The notes beneath the pieces were generated by a model. That model searched no databases and was not told where the DNA came from. It was given only the letters and a program-made list of their open reading frames with translations. From JBGTGG01 sp964398945 (GTDB lineage Bacteria > Bacteroidota > Bacteroidia > Cytophagales > Cyclobacteriaceae), in the NCBI GenBank assembly GCA_964398945.1, contig CAYNOT010000004.1:124001-188000 (forward strand): a DNA stretch of 64,000 nucleotides, read 5' to 3'. Both the position numbers and the translations under genes were made by a program. This document shows positions 53,953 to 61,807 of this stretch, one piece after another (the stretch's first letter is position 1; each line of letters opens with the position of its first letter).

Positions 53953-54792
53953 ATGCCCGGTCCTACACCTTCTTTTATCGACTCCCTTTTTGGTCTTAAA
54001 GGAAAGACAGCCATTCTTACTGGCGGGACAGGCGTTTTAGGGGCTTCTATGGCAGAAGGCCTGGCCAAAGCAGGTGCAAATGTTGTGATCCTCGGAAGAA
54101 GGGGAAATGTTGCACAGCAAGTTGCTTCAAACCTGACTTCTTTTGGAATTAAGACGCTTGCGGTCCAGGCAGACGTCCTTGATGAAGTCCAGTTGAAAGC
54201 CGCATTGGATCAGGTTGTTAACACATTTGGACCGGTTGATATTTTAGTGAACGCTGCGGGGGGCAATATGCCCAAAGCAGTTATTACACCAACCACCGAT
54301 TGGGCTGACCTGGATATCGATGCCTATTCGGAAGTGATCAATTTAAACCTTCAGGGAACGGTGCTTCCTTCTAAAATTTTTGGAGCTGCGATGACAAAGA
54401 AAAAAAGTGGAGTCATTATTAATATTGCATCAGTAGCATCATCACTTCCGCTTACACAAGTAGCTGCATACTCACAGGCAAAATCTGCTGTCAAAAACTT
54501 TACACAATGGTTGGCAGTGGAAATGGCAACCAAGTATGGGGAAGGGATCCGTGTCAACGCCATTGCACCGGGTTTCTTTTTGGCGGAACAAAACCGGAAG
54601 CTATTATTGAACGATGATGGATCGTACACTGCACGGGGAAACAAAGCGATTATAAAAACGCCCTTTGGAAGATTTGGATATCCGGAAGAATTAAATGGTA
54701 CATTGATTTGGCTTTGTTCGAACGCTGCTACCTTTGTTACGGGCGCTGTGGTTCCTGTTGATGGTGGCTTTACAGCTTTTGGTGGAGTATAA
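53953..54792 (+). CDS. uxuB: SDR-type fructuronate reductase (D-mannonate oxidoreductase)
   Basis: A 279-residue short-chain dehydrogenase that interconverts D-fructuronate and D-mannonate. NAD-binding TGGTGVLGASMAEGLAKAG near 25-43, the NAAGGNMPKA segment near 101 shared with SDR-type mannonate oxidoreductases (Bacillus YjmF type), and catalytic YSQAK near 180. ATG 53953 is chosen because the frame upstream runs through the operator. It heads the operon. No mannonate dehydratase (uxuA) is in this window, so its product must be used elsewhere or the gene may act on another uronate. Confidence 0.82.
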   Translation: MPGPTPSFIDSLFGLKGKTAILTGGTGVLGASMAEGLAKAGANVVILGRRGNVAQQVASNLTSFGIKTLAVQADVLDEVQLKAALDQVVNTFGPVDILVNAAGGNMPKAVITPTTDWADLDIDAYSEVINLNLQGTVLPSKIFGAAMTKKKSGVIINIASVASSLPLTQVAAYSQAKSAVKNFTQWLAVEMATKYGEGIRVNAIAPGFFLAEQNRKLLLNDDGSYTARGNKAIIKTPFGRFGYPEELNGTLIWLCSNAATFVTGAVVPVDGGFTAFGGV

Positions 54793-54823
54793 AATTTAAA
54801 AATAATAATCAATTAAAATAACT

Positions 54824-55858
54824 ATGAATCGAGTTGTAACCTTTGGTGAAATTATGCTCAGGCTGGCTACACCTGGCTATTTACGTTTTTCTCAAGCTAC
54901 AGAATTTGAAGCTACCTACGGTGGCGGTGAAGCAAACGTGGCTGTATCACTTTCGAATTATGGCATCCCGGCAAGTTTTGTTACAGCACTTCCCAAAAAT
55001 GATATTGGTGATGCAGCGATTGCCTCCCTTCGTTCACATGGTGTGGATACTTCCTACATCCAAAGAAGTGGTGATCGCGTTGGTATTTACTTTCTCGAAG
55101 CGGGCGCAGTAAGCAGGGCAAGCAAAGTTATTTATGATCGTGCAAACAGTGCATTGGCAGAAATCAAAAAAGGTACAATCGATTGGGACAAAGTATTTGA
55201 TGGTGCTGCATGGTTTCACTGGACCGGTATTACACCTGCCGTATCGGAAGGTGCTGCTGCAGTTTGTTTAGAAGCGTGTGAAGAAGCTTCGAAAAGAGGC
55301 ATCACGGTTTCTACTGATTTGAATTATCGCAACAAGCTTTGGAAATATGGAAAGAAAGCAGGCGAGGTGATGGAACAACTGGTGCAGCATTGCGATATCA
55401 TCCTTGGCAATGAAGAAGATGCAGACATGGTGTTTGGCATTAAGCCTGAAGGCGTTGATGTAACTGCAGGGCACGTGGAAGGTGCAGCGTTTGAATCTGT
55501 GGGCAAGCAAATGATGGCGAAGTTTCCGAAAGCAAAGAAAGTAATCATTACCTTGCGCGGATCGATCAGTGCAAGTCACAACTCATGGTCGGGTGTATTG
55601 TGGGATGGAAAGAAACTGTATGAAGCACCAACCTATCAAATTACACACATTGTTGACCGTGTGGGAGGCGGTGATTCTTTTATGGGGGGATTGATTTACG
55701 GATTGATCACCTATCCGACCGATGATCAAACGGCCCTTAACTTTGCCGTGGCTGCGTCTTGCCTGAAGCACACTATTCAGGGTGACTTTAATTTGGTTAC
55801 CGTTGATGAAGTGGTGAAGTTGATGAAAGGGGATGCATCCGGAAGGGTTTCACGCTAA
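54824..55858 (+). CDS. kdgK: 2-dehydro-3-deoxygluconate kinase
   Basis: A 344-residue PfkB-family sugar kinase that phosphorylates 2-keto-3-deoxygluconate to KDPG, the point where the uxa and kdu branches join. The family features are VVTFGEIMLRLATPGYLRF at the start, YGGGEANVAVSLSNYG (PfkB substrate loop) and the ATP/anion-hole motif DRVGGGDSFMGGLIYGL near residue 285, with the catalytic Asp. It lies 31 bases after uxuB and 14 bases before kdgA. Confidence 0.95.
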   Translation: MNRVVTFGEIMLRLATPGYLRFSQATEFEATYGGGEANVAVSLSNYGIPASFVTALPKNDIGDAAIASLRSHGVDTSYIQRSGDRVGIYFLEAGAVSRASKVIYDRANSALAEIKKGTIDWDKVFDGAAWFHWTGITPAVSEGAAAVCLEACEEASKRGITVSTDLNYRNKLWKYGKKAGEVMEQLVQHCDIILGNEEDADMVFGIKPEGVDVTAGHVEGAAFESVGKQMMAKFPKAKKVIITLRGSISASHNSWSGVLWDGKKLYEAPTYQITHIVDRVGGGDSFMGGLIYGLITYPTDDQTALNFAVAASCLKHTIQGDFNLVTVDEVVKLMKGDASGRVSR

Positions 55859-55872
55859 CGTATATTTATAAA

Positions 55873-56526
55873 ATGGAAAATACTATTGTCCAGAAAATGG
55901 AAGCAACAGGAATGATCCCTGTTTTCTATCACGCTGATATTGAAATTGCAAAAGGTGTACTCAATGCATCGTATAAAGGAGGCGTTCGTGTTTTTGAATT
56001 CACCAACAGAGGAGGGAATGCATTTGATGTTTTTGTGAAATTGTTGGAGCACGCCAGGCAATACAAAGATTTATCACTTGGTATTGGGACCATCATGGAT
56101 GATGCCACCACACAAAAATTTATCGATGCCGGGGCTGACTTTATAGTGTCGCCAATTTTGAAGCCCTCCATGGGTGTAGTCTGTCAAAAAAGTGGTGTGC
56201 CCTGGATTCCGGGTTGTGCAACATTAACGGAGATCGTGACTGCAAAAGAGTCGGGGGCCCAGGTAATAAAAATATTTCCAGGTTCTGTGCTAGGGCCCGG
56301 GTTTGTTTCTTCCGTGTTGCCTGTAGTGCCCGGGCTAAAACTTATGCCTACCGGTGGGGTTGAACCAACCCGGGAAAATTTGTCGGCTTGGTTTGGTGCG
56401 GGTGTTGTGTGTGTGGGGATGGGTTCGCAGTTGGTAAAAAAGGAAATCCTTGCCAATCAAGATTGGCAACTCCTGCAACAGCAGATTGCAGATGCAATGG
56501 CTTTAATAAAAAATATTCGTTCATAA
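55873..56526 (+). CDS. kdgA: KDPG/KHG aldolase
   Basis: A 217-residue class I aldolase that splits KDPG into pyruvate and glyceraldehyde-3-phosphate, ending the pathway. The Schiff-base lysine lies in AQVIKIFPGS near 132, preceded by EFTNRGGNAFDVF (phosphate/Arg loop) and followed by KLMPTGGVEPTRENL. It follows kdgK by 14 bases and precedes the transporter by 23 bases. Confidence 0.95.
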   Translation: MENTIVQKMEATGMIPVFYHADIEIAKGVLNASYKGGVRVFEFTNRGGNAFDVFVKLLEHARQYKDLSLGIGTIMDDATTQKFIDAGADFIVSPILKPSMGVVCQKSGVPWIPGCATLTEIVTAKESGAQVIKIFPGSVLGPGFVSSVLPVVPGLKLMPTGGVEPTRENLSAWFGAGVVCVGMGSQLVKKEILANQDWQLLQQQIADAMALIKNIRS

Positions 56527-56549
56527 TTTCTTTACCTAACCAAACACTC

Positions 56550-57893
56550 GTGGAAAACAAAGCTGAACCAAGTACCGAAGGATCGAAAATAGGAAAATAC
56601 CGTTACCGGATATTGGCCCTGCTATTTTTGGCAACGTCTATCAATTATTTCGATCGGAGCATCATGAGTGTTTTGGCACCAGATCTTAAGGTTTGGTTCG
56701 AATGGGACAATCAGGACTATGCGAATGTGCTCATTTCATTTCAGGTTGCTTATGCCATCGGGCTTCTTTCAATGGGAGGGATTATTGACCGGTTGGGCAC
56801 GAAGAAAGGTTATGTTTTGTCTATCGGTTTATGGAGTTTCTTTGGAATGATGCACGCCACAATAGGACGTGGTTTTAGTTTTATGGGATTTTTATTGGCC
56901 CGTTTTGGTCTTGGGTTTGGCGAGTCGGGCAACTTTCCCGCAGCCATTAAAACCACTGCCGAATGGTTCCCAAAAAAAGACAGGGCTTTTGCTACCGGGA
57001 TTTTTAATGCGGCCACCAGTGTGGGGGCCATTGCTGCACCTTTTGTTGTAGGTGCAATTGTTTATTGGAGCGGAGGTGACAGGGGCCAGGGCGATTTGGT
57101 GAATTGGCGAATCCCATTTTTAATCACCGGGGTCTTAAGTGCTGCCTGGGTATATATGTGGTGGAAGACTTACGAAAAACCTGAAGAACACCCTAAATTA
57201 TCAAAAGGGGAGTTGGCGTATATCAATAGTGATTCGGAAGTTGAAACAGTTGAGAAACTCCCATGGGCCAGGGTTTTACCAAAACGCCAGACATGGGCGT
57301 TTTCCCTCGCAAAGGTCACCGATGCGGTGTGGTGGTTTTATCTTTTCTGGGGGGCCATCTTTCTGGCAGAAAAATTTGGTGTCAGGATTAAGGAAATGGG
57401 ATTGCCATTTTTGGTGATCTATATTATAGCAGATGCGGGAAGTATTTTTGGTGGATGGCTTTCGGGTGCATTTATCAAAAAAGGATGGTCAATCAATAAA
57501 GCAAGAAAAATGACTTTGTTGATTTGTGCGTTGGTAATATTACCGGTTGCGTTTGTTGCGATCACTGATAATAAATGGCTGGCGGTATTTTTAATCGGGT
57601 TGGGTGCAGCAGGCCATCAAGCCTGGTCTGCGAATATTTTCACGCTGGTGTCTGATGTATTCCCGAAAAAAGCAACTGCATCGGTAGTTGGGATTGGCGG
57701 GATGGTAGGTGCTGTTGCGGGCATTATCAGTAACGTGATTTTGGGTTCCGTACTGGATAACGTAGGCAACACCGGGTTCTTCTGGGCATTTTTAGTAGCA
57801 GGTGCATCTTACCTTATTATTTTAGGGTTGGTTCATTTGCTCATGCCGAATATGAACCCATTGGATGGAAACCTTCAGGAAGTAAAACGTTAA
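56550..57893 (+). CDS. exuT: MFS hexuronate transporter (ExuT-like)
   Basis: A 447-residue inner-membrane transporter with 12 hydrophobic segments. GTG 56550 is chosen because the frame upstream overlaps kdgA. Family features are YRILALLFLATSINYFDRSI at TM1, the loop-2/3 motif GGIIDRLGTKKGYVLSIGLW, ARFGLGFGESGNFPAAIKTT and EWFPKKDRAFATGIFNAATS, all typical of the anion:cation symporter group that imports galacturonate and glucuronate. It brings free uronates through the inner membrane for UxaC. Confidence 0.92.
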   Translation: MENKAEPSTEGSKIGKYRYRILALLFLATSINYFDRSIMSVLAPDLKVWFEWDNQDYANVLISFQVAYAIGLLSMGGIIDRLGTKKGYVLSIGLWSFFGMMHATIGRGFSFMGFLLARFGLGFGESGNFPAAIKTTAEWFPKKDRAFATGIFNAATSVGAIAAPFVVGAIVYWSGGDRGQGDLVNWRIPFLITGVLSAAWVYMWWKTYEKPEEHPKLSKGELAYINSDSEVETVEKLPWARVLPKRQTWAFSLAKVTDAVWWFYLFWGAIFLAEKFGVRIKEMGLPFLVIYIIADAGSIFGGWLSGAFIKKGWSINKARKMTLLICALVILPVAFVAITDNKWLAVFLIGLGAAGHQAWSANIFTLVSDVFPKKATASVVGIGGMVGAVAGIISNVILGSVLDNVGNTGFFWAFLVAGASYLIILGLVHLLMPNMNPLDGNLQEVKR

Positions 57894-57926
57894 AACGGAA
57901 ACATCAAAAGATCAAATTTGGAGTAA

Positions 57927-58070
57927 AGCCTGCATTGGCAAAAGCATAGGCCCATCATTAAGTTCAATAAATATGACGCGGTTTATATTGCACCTGAAAG
58001 TAATAGCGAACTGGTTAAAGATTTATCAAAAATGTACCCTCAAATTAAGGTAATAGATCAATTAATATGA
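57927..58070 (+). pseudogene. C-terminal remnant of a gene formerly upstream of DUF2200
   Basis: A stop-free frame of 47 codons ends KFNKYDAVYIAPESNSELV, then [17 protein letters not shown] and TGA. The TGA overlaps the DUF2200 ATG (ATGA), the layout of coupled genes. There is no credible start codon, and other frames in the region are interrupted. It looks like the tail of a deleted gene. I do not recognise the family. Confidence 0.4.
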
Positions 58071-58429
58071 AAGCAACCCCGGAACACCACGCACGCATTG
58101 CCAACATGACGTTCGCTTCGGTCTATCCGCACTATGTTACCAAAGTCGAGAAAAAGGGAAGGACAGAAGAAGAATTGCTGCAGGTAATTGAATGGCTAAC
58201 CGGATTTACGAAAAAAAAAGTACAATCCTTAATCGAAAAAAAAGTAACATTTGAAACCTTCTTTCAGCAGGCAACACTCAACCCGAATGCCCAGCTCATC
58301 ACGGGTGTAATCTGTGGCTATCGTGTGGAAGAAATCGATAACCCCTTGACGCAAAAAGCCCGGTATTTAGATAAGTTGGTCGATGAGTTGGCCAAAGGCA
58401 AAAAGATGGAAAAGATTTTACGCAGTTAA
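58067..58429 (+). CDS. DUF2200 family protein
   Basis: A 120-residue cytoplasmic protein matching DUF2200 over its full length: [20 protein letters not shown] at 7-26, [16 protein letters not shown] near 37, and [19 protein letters not shown] near 77-95. The family's function is not established. It is 4 bases from the next gene and probably co-transcribed with it. Confidence 0.9.
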   Translation: MKATPEHHARIANMTFASVYPHYVTKVEKKGRTEEELLQVIEWLTGFTKKKVQSLIEKKVTFETFFQQATLNPNAQLITGVICGYRVEEIDNPLTQKARYLDKLVDELAKGKKMEKILRS

Positions 58430-58433
58430 TGCC

Positions 58434-58805
58434 ATGGCAACACTTCTTCCATTTCTTCGCGTTCCGGATGTGGCCGTTGCAAAAGCATGGTACGAACGCC
58501 TTGGGTTTACCTGCTTTGATACACATGAAGAACCCGGCTGTGGCCTCGACTGGGCTATGATGGGATGGGAGGATGCCCTGTTTATGTTGTATGCACAATT
58601 TGACGATACCATTGCGAATGCTAAAAACTGCGGACTTTATTTTAAGCTGGATTCTTTGGAAGGCTTGTTGGAAAGATTAGAACGGAATGCCACCATTATC
58701 GAAGAGGTTGACATTACAGAATACAACAGGAAGGAAATCACATTTCTTGATTGTAACGGTTTTCAGGTAACGTTTTCATGCGAACCTGATTCGTCATGTA
58801 AATGA
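58434..58805 (+). CDS. VOC (glyoxalase/bleomycin-resistance-like) protein
   Basis: A 123-residue protein of the vicinal oxygen chelate superfamily, with paired beta-alpha-beta-beta-beta units: LLPFLRVPDVAVAKAWYERL and DSLEGLLERLERNATIIEEV. The C-terminal EITFLDCNGFQVTF supplies the usual second ligand region. Substrate unknown: members range from glyoxalases to antibiotic-binding proteins. The start at 58434 (MATLLPFL) sits 4 bases after DUF2200. An in-frame extension upstream lies within DUF2200 and is not used. Confidence 0.85.
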   Translation: MATLLPFLRVPDVAVAKAWYERLGFTCFDTHEEPGCGLDWAMMGWEDALFMLYAQFDDTIANAKNCGLYFKLDSLEGLLERLERNATIIEEVDITEYNRKEITFLDCNGFQVTFSCEPDSSCK

Positions 58806-59002
58806 CAGGCAATGATTCAAAAACCAAAAAATTTAAAATCGACATCTCTGTTTTTATTGGATTTCTAATTTTAGCAACAGTGGTTCTGTTAAAAATGGGA
58901 CAATGTGCTATTGATATTCAACTTCCCGATACGTATAAAGTATCCCCCAAAATCTCAAAACTATTTTCTAAAAATCCATCAAACATTTGCGCAGTCATAT
59001 AG
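58802..59002 (+). CDS. Possible small membrane protein, 66 aa
   Basis: The ATG overlaps the stop of the VOC gene (ATGA). The 66-residue product has a basic N-terminus and one membrane segment (ISVFIGFLILATVVLL), then a polar tail. It runs into the operator region of the ArsR gene. No family recognised; the coupling overlap is the main support. Confidence 0.4.
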   Translation: MTGNDSKTKKFKIDISVFIGFLILATVVLLKMGQCAIDIQLPDTYKVSPKISKLFSKNPSNICAVI

Positions 59003-59035
59003 CTGCGCATATATTTGCAGTCAAATAGCTGCAAA
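58988..59035 (+). promoter_or_regulatory. Two tandem operators before the ArsR gene
   Basis: TGCGCAG-TCATATAG-CTGCGCA (58988-59009) and TTTGCAG-TCAAATAG-CTGCAAA (59014-59035) are inverted repeats of one design, 26 bp centre to centre. The second abuts the ATG at 59036. They fit an autoregulated ArsR operon. Confidence 0.75.
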
Positions 59036-59359
59036 ATGGAATTGCGAAGAGACGTATTTCAGGCCATTGCGGATCCTACCCGCAGGGCGATCATAACATT
59101 ACTAGCCCTTCAGGCAATGACCCCGACAGCCATTGCGGAAAATTTTGATTCTTCCCGGCAAACGGTTTCAAAGCATATCCAAATCCTTACAGAATGTGAA
59201 ATCCTGGAACAGCAACAAAATGGTCGTGAAATTTACTATCACTTGAACCCGGTAAGGATGAAGGAAATAGCAGATTTTGTTGATCCGTTCCGCAAAATGT
59301 GGGAGGCCCGATTCAATAAACTCGAAGCGGTTATGAAAAAGTATAAAGCGAAAAAGTAA
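59036..59359 (+). CDS. ArsR-type winged-helix repressor
   Basis: A 107-residue regulator with [20 protein letters not shown] at the start and a helix-turn-helix at about 28-55 ([20 protein letters not shown]). There are no metal-binding cysteines like those of arsenic sensors. It resembles the ArsR group that is paired with SRPBCC (AHSA1) proteins, and such a gene follows 6 bases downstream. Two tandem operators lie immediately upstream. The start at 59036 is favoured over an in-frame codon at 59015, which lies inside the operator. Confidence 0.93.
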   Translation: MELRRDVFQAIADPTRRAIITLLALQAMTPTAIAENFDSSRQTVSKHIQILTECEILEQQQNGREIYYHLNPVRMKEIADFVDPFRKMWEARFNKLEAVMKKYKAKK

Positions 59360-59365
59360 AACGGA

Positions 59366-59833
59366 ATGGAAAAGAAAACAAAAATACATGCGGAAGATAA
59401 TAAGCAAGAGATATACATTGCACGCGAATTTGATTTGCCGTTGGAACTACTTTTTAAAGCATATACAGAACCTGCACTTGTGGAACAATGGATGGGGACG
59501 AAAGTACTGAAGCTTGAAAACAAAAAGCATGGTAGCTATCAATTTGAAACAACCGATCCGATGGGCAACAAGCACGGGTTTAATGGTACGATCCACGAGT
59601 TTGCTTTAAATGAAAAAATCACACGCACTTTTGAAATGGAGAATTCACCATTCCCTGTTCAGCTTGAATTTCTTGAATTTGAAAAACGCACGGATGATAC
59701 AAGCAAGCTTACGATGCATGTTATTTACAGATCAGTTGCTTTCAGGGATCAAATGTTGCAGCTACCCTTTGCGCAAGGCATTACTATGGCACACAATCGA
59801 TTGGAAAAAATTGTAAGTACATTAAAACAATAA
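59366..59833 (+). CDS. SRPBCC (AHSA1/START-like) protein
   Basis: A 155-residue hydrophobic-ligand-binding fold: REFDLPLELLFKAYTEPALV near 18-37, WMGTKVLKLENKKHGSY and the C-terminal helix MLQLPFAQGITMAHNRLEKI. Members bind lipids or other hydrophobic ligands. ArsR-SRPBCC pairs are widespread, but the ligand is usually unknown. It ends 2 bases before the DoxX gene, so the three form one operon. Confidence 0.92.
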   Translation: MEKKTKIHAEDNKQEIYIAREFDLPLELLFKAYTEPALVEQWMGTKVLKLENKKHGSYQFETTDPMGNKHGFNGTIHEFALNEKITRTFEMENSPFPVQLEFLEFEKRTDDTSKLTMHVIYRSVAFRDQMLQLPFAQGITMAHNRLEKIVSTLKQ

Positions 59834-59835
59834 AC

Positions 59836-60207
59836 ATGGAAAAACGAGATAAAATTATTTATTGGGTAACTACCGTATGGTTGGCATTGGGCATGGCATC
59901 AACCGGCATCGTGCAGTTAATTAAAATGGAGGATGAGGTTGCCCGTACCGTTAATGAGTTGGGATATCCTATCTACTTTTTAACACTATTGGGCACCTGG
60001 AAATTATTAGGTGTAGTGGCGATCCTCATTCCTAAGTTTCCATTATTGAAGGAGTGGGCGTATGCCGGTTTTTTCTTTGCGATGTCGGGTGCAGTTTTTT
60101 CCCATTTTGCCAATGGCGATGCGGCCACAGATTTTTTTGGACCGGTGTTATTGATTGTACTCACTGGTGTGTCGTGGTATTTCCGACCCGCTGGTAGAAA
60201 AGTTTAA
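59836..60207 (+). CDS. DoxX-like membrane protein
   Basis: A 123-residue inner-membrane protein with four hydrophobic segments (VTTVWLALGMASTGIVQLI; YFLTLLGTWKLLGVVAILIP; EWAYAGFFFAMSGAVFSHF; FGPVLLIVLTGVSWYF). It matches the DoxX family, which often accompanies ArsR-SRPBCC pairs. Function unknown; proposed roles include redox stress. Confidence 0.88.
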   Translation: MEKRDKIIYWVTTVWLALGMASTGIVQLIKMEDEVARTVNELGYPIYFLTLLGTWKLLGVVAILIPKFPLLKEWAYAGFFFAMSGAVFSHFANGDAATDFFGPVLLIVLTGVSWYFRPAGRKV

Positions 60208-60212
60208 ATACT

Positions 60213-60250
60213 GTAGATGTTAGACATAAGACTTAAGATATTAGACTTTA
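60213..60250. repeat. Degenerate TTAGAC-type repeat
   Basis: The stretch GTAGATGTTAGACATAAGAC continuing as TTAAGATATTAGACTTTA contains several variants of TTAGAC/TAAGAC. Similar arrays are common between genes in Bacteroidota. No function is evident. Confidence 0.4.
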
Positions 60251-60293
60251 CTTTACATTTGTTAAGATATTTTGGGATTTCTAATTTTAGATC

Positions 60294-60860
60294 ATGAGCA
60301 AAAACAAGAAAAAATTATCAACTGATCAAACCAAAGAACTTCTCAGCACGTTGCAAGCCCGCTTTGAAAAAAACATGAAGCGCCATAAAGGTATTTCCTG
60401 GGAAGCGGTTGAGAAAAAACTGAAAACTCAATCCGGGAAACTGTGGTCGCTCAATGAAATGGAGCAGACGGGCGGTGAACCGGATGTGGTTGGGTTCGAT
60501 AAAAAATCTGGCGAATATATTTTTTATGATTGTTCAGCCGAAAGCCCGAAGGGAAGAAGAAGTTTGTGCTATGACCATGAGGCCCTGGAGGAAAGGAAGG
60601 AACATAAGCCGGAAAACAGTGCCATTGAAATGGCTGCTGAGATGGGCATCGGGATTTTAACGGAAGATGAATACCGTGAACTACAGAAGCTCGGGACCTT
60701 CGATGCGAAAACATCGAGTTGGATAATAACCCCGCCCGACATTCGGAAACGTGGTGGCGCCCTCTTTGGGGATTTTCGCTACGGAAATGTTTTTGTGTAT
60801 CACAACGGAGCGCAATCGTATTATGCAGCAAGGGGTTTCCGGGGGTGGCTTCGGGTATAA
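60294..60860 (+). CDS. DUF4256 family protein
   Basis: A 188-residue cytoplasmic protein matching DUF4256, with LLSTLQARFEKNMKRHKGI near the start, GGEPDVVGFDKKSGEYIFYD at 62-81, ESPKGRRSLCYDHEAL, and GGALFGDFRYGNVFVYHNGA near 154. The function is not established. It stands alone with a repeat in front. Confidence 0.9.
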   Translation: MSKNKKKLSTDQTKELLSTLQARFEKNMKRHKGISWEAVEKKLKTQSGKLWSLNEMEQTGGEPDVVGFDKKSGEYIFYDCSAESPKGRRSLCYDHEALEERKEHKPENSAIEMAAEMGIGILTEDEYRELQKLGTFDAKTSSWIITPPDIRKRGGALFGDFRYGNVFVYHNGAQSYYAARGFRGWLRV

Positions 60861-60904
60861 TTTTGATGGGATTACAAATGGGAGCAAACTGGGGGATTGG
60901 CAAT

Positions 60905-60939
60905 TAAAGAAAGTCAACCCCAAACGTGATGGGGTTGAC
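60905..60939 (-). terminator. Terminator of the DUF1328 gene
   Basis: Read on the minus strand, GTCAACCCC (60939-60931) pairs perfectly with GGGGTTGAC (60921-60913) and is followed by TTTCTTT. It lies 10 bases past the DUF1328 stop. Confidence 0.75.
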
Positions 60940-60948
60940 CTGTGTTGT

Positions 60949-61110
60949 TCATCGCCTTGCTCTACCGAAAATCAGGGTCACCACGGCAAGCACCACAAAG
61001 ACAAAGAATAAAATCTTCGCAATTGATGCAGCACCCGCTGCGATACCCCCGAAACCGAAGATGGCGGCAATAATTGCGACTACAAAGAAGATAAGTGCAT
61101 AACGTAACAT
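60949..61110 (-). CDS. DUF1328 (UPF0391) small membrane protein, 53 aa
   Basis: A short gene on the minus strand from ATG 61110: [20 protein letters not shown], then [20 protein letters not shown], then [13 protein letters not shown]. It has two membrane segments separated by a GGIAAGAA turn and matches the DUF1328 family over its whole length. The family is often stress-induced, but its function is unknown. A terminator follows. Confidence 0.92.
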   Translation of the reverse strand: MLRYALIFFVVAIIAAIFGFGGIAAGAASIAKILFFVFVVLAVVTLIFGRARR

Positions 61111-61155
61111 AATAAATAGTTTTGGTTGTAAATCAATTTTCAGAGAATCATTTAT

Positions 61156-61608
61156 TTATGCAGCATCCTCTATCACTGCTTGTTGGTATTCCAATTCGAT
61201 CGAATGCGGGAGGATGGTATCCCCAATGTTTTCGAAAAGCATTTTTAGTGCCTTGATAACGATGAGCACGGTTGTCAGCACTTCGACCCGGCTGTAATAG
61301 ACTGGATTTTTTTTATCATCCTTATTGAGATAGATGTTTTCCACAAGCTCATCCAAATGATGGGCCGGTGGAAGTTTGTTCATACTTTCCTGCCAACATC
61401 CTGTAAAAACCAATTGAAGGGTAGGGGGAAGTTTTTTGATAAGCTTGTTTACTTTTTTGGCGGGCTGGTTGTGTAGCAATGAAGTAAGCACCAACTGCAA
61501 CGTCTTGATTATTTTATCCGTTGGCATCGGGTTCAACCGCTTAACCAGAAGGCCAAAGAATGAAGTTTCCAATTCAGTTGCAGGGGATGTGGTTGTTGGT
61601 TGTTTCAT
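61156..61608 (-). CDS. Hypothetical protein, 150 aa
   Basis: A helical, probably cytoplasmic protein starting at ATG 61608 (MKQPTTTSPATELE); the frame stays open upstream but lacks a better start. Segments such as KVNKLIKKLPPTLQLVFTGC and LPPAHHLDELVENIY recall DUF2267-like proteins, but I would not assign it. It is 45 bases upstream of the DUF1328 gene on the same strand and may share its transcript. Confidence 0.65.
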   Translation of the reverse strand: MKQPTTTSPATELETSFFGLLVKRLNPMPTDKIIKTLQLVLTSLLHNQPAKKVNKLIKKLPPTLQLVFTGCWQESMNKLPPAHHLDELVENIYLNKDDKKNPVYYSRVEVLTTVLIVIKALKMLFENIGDTILPHSIELEYQQAVIEDAA

Positions 61609-61807
61609 GTGCCGTTGTTTGTACTTTCCATTAACAACTACGTGCCAGAAAATTAATACCCTGTGTGGCATTGTTTTATGATTTTGTATTCAGGTGTGTG
61701 GAATTAATGCAACAACTGGAGTAGATTTTTTGCACGCTATACCAGTGCATAACTATTGCCTACATCCATTTCGATAATTTGATGTAGATTGAATGTTGCT
61801 GTGTATT

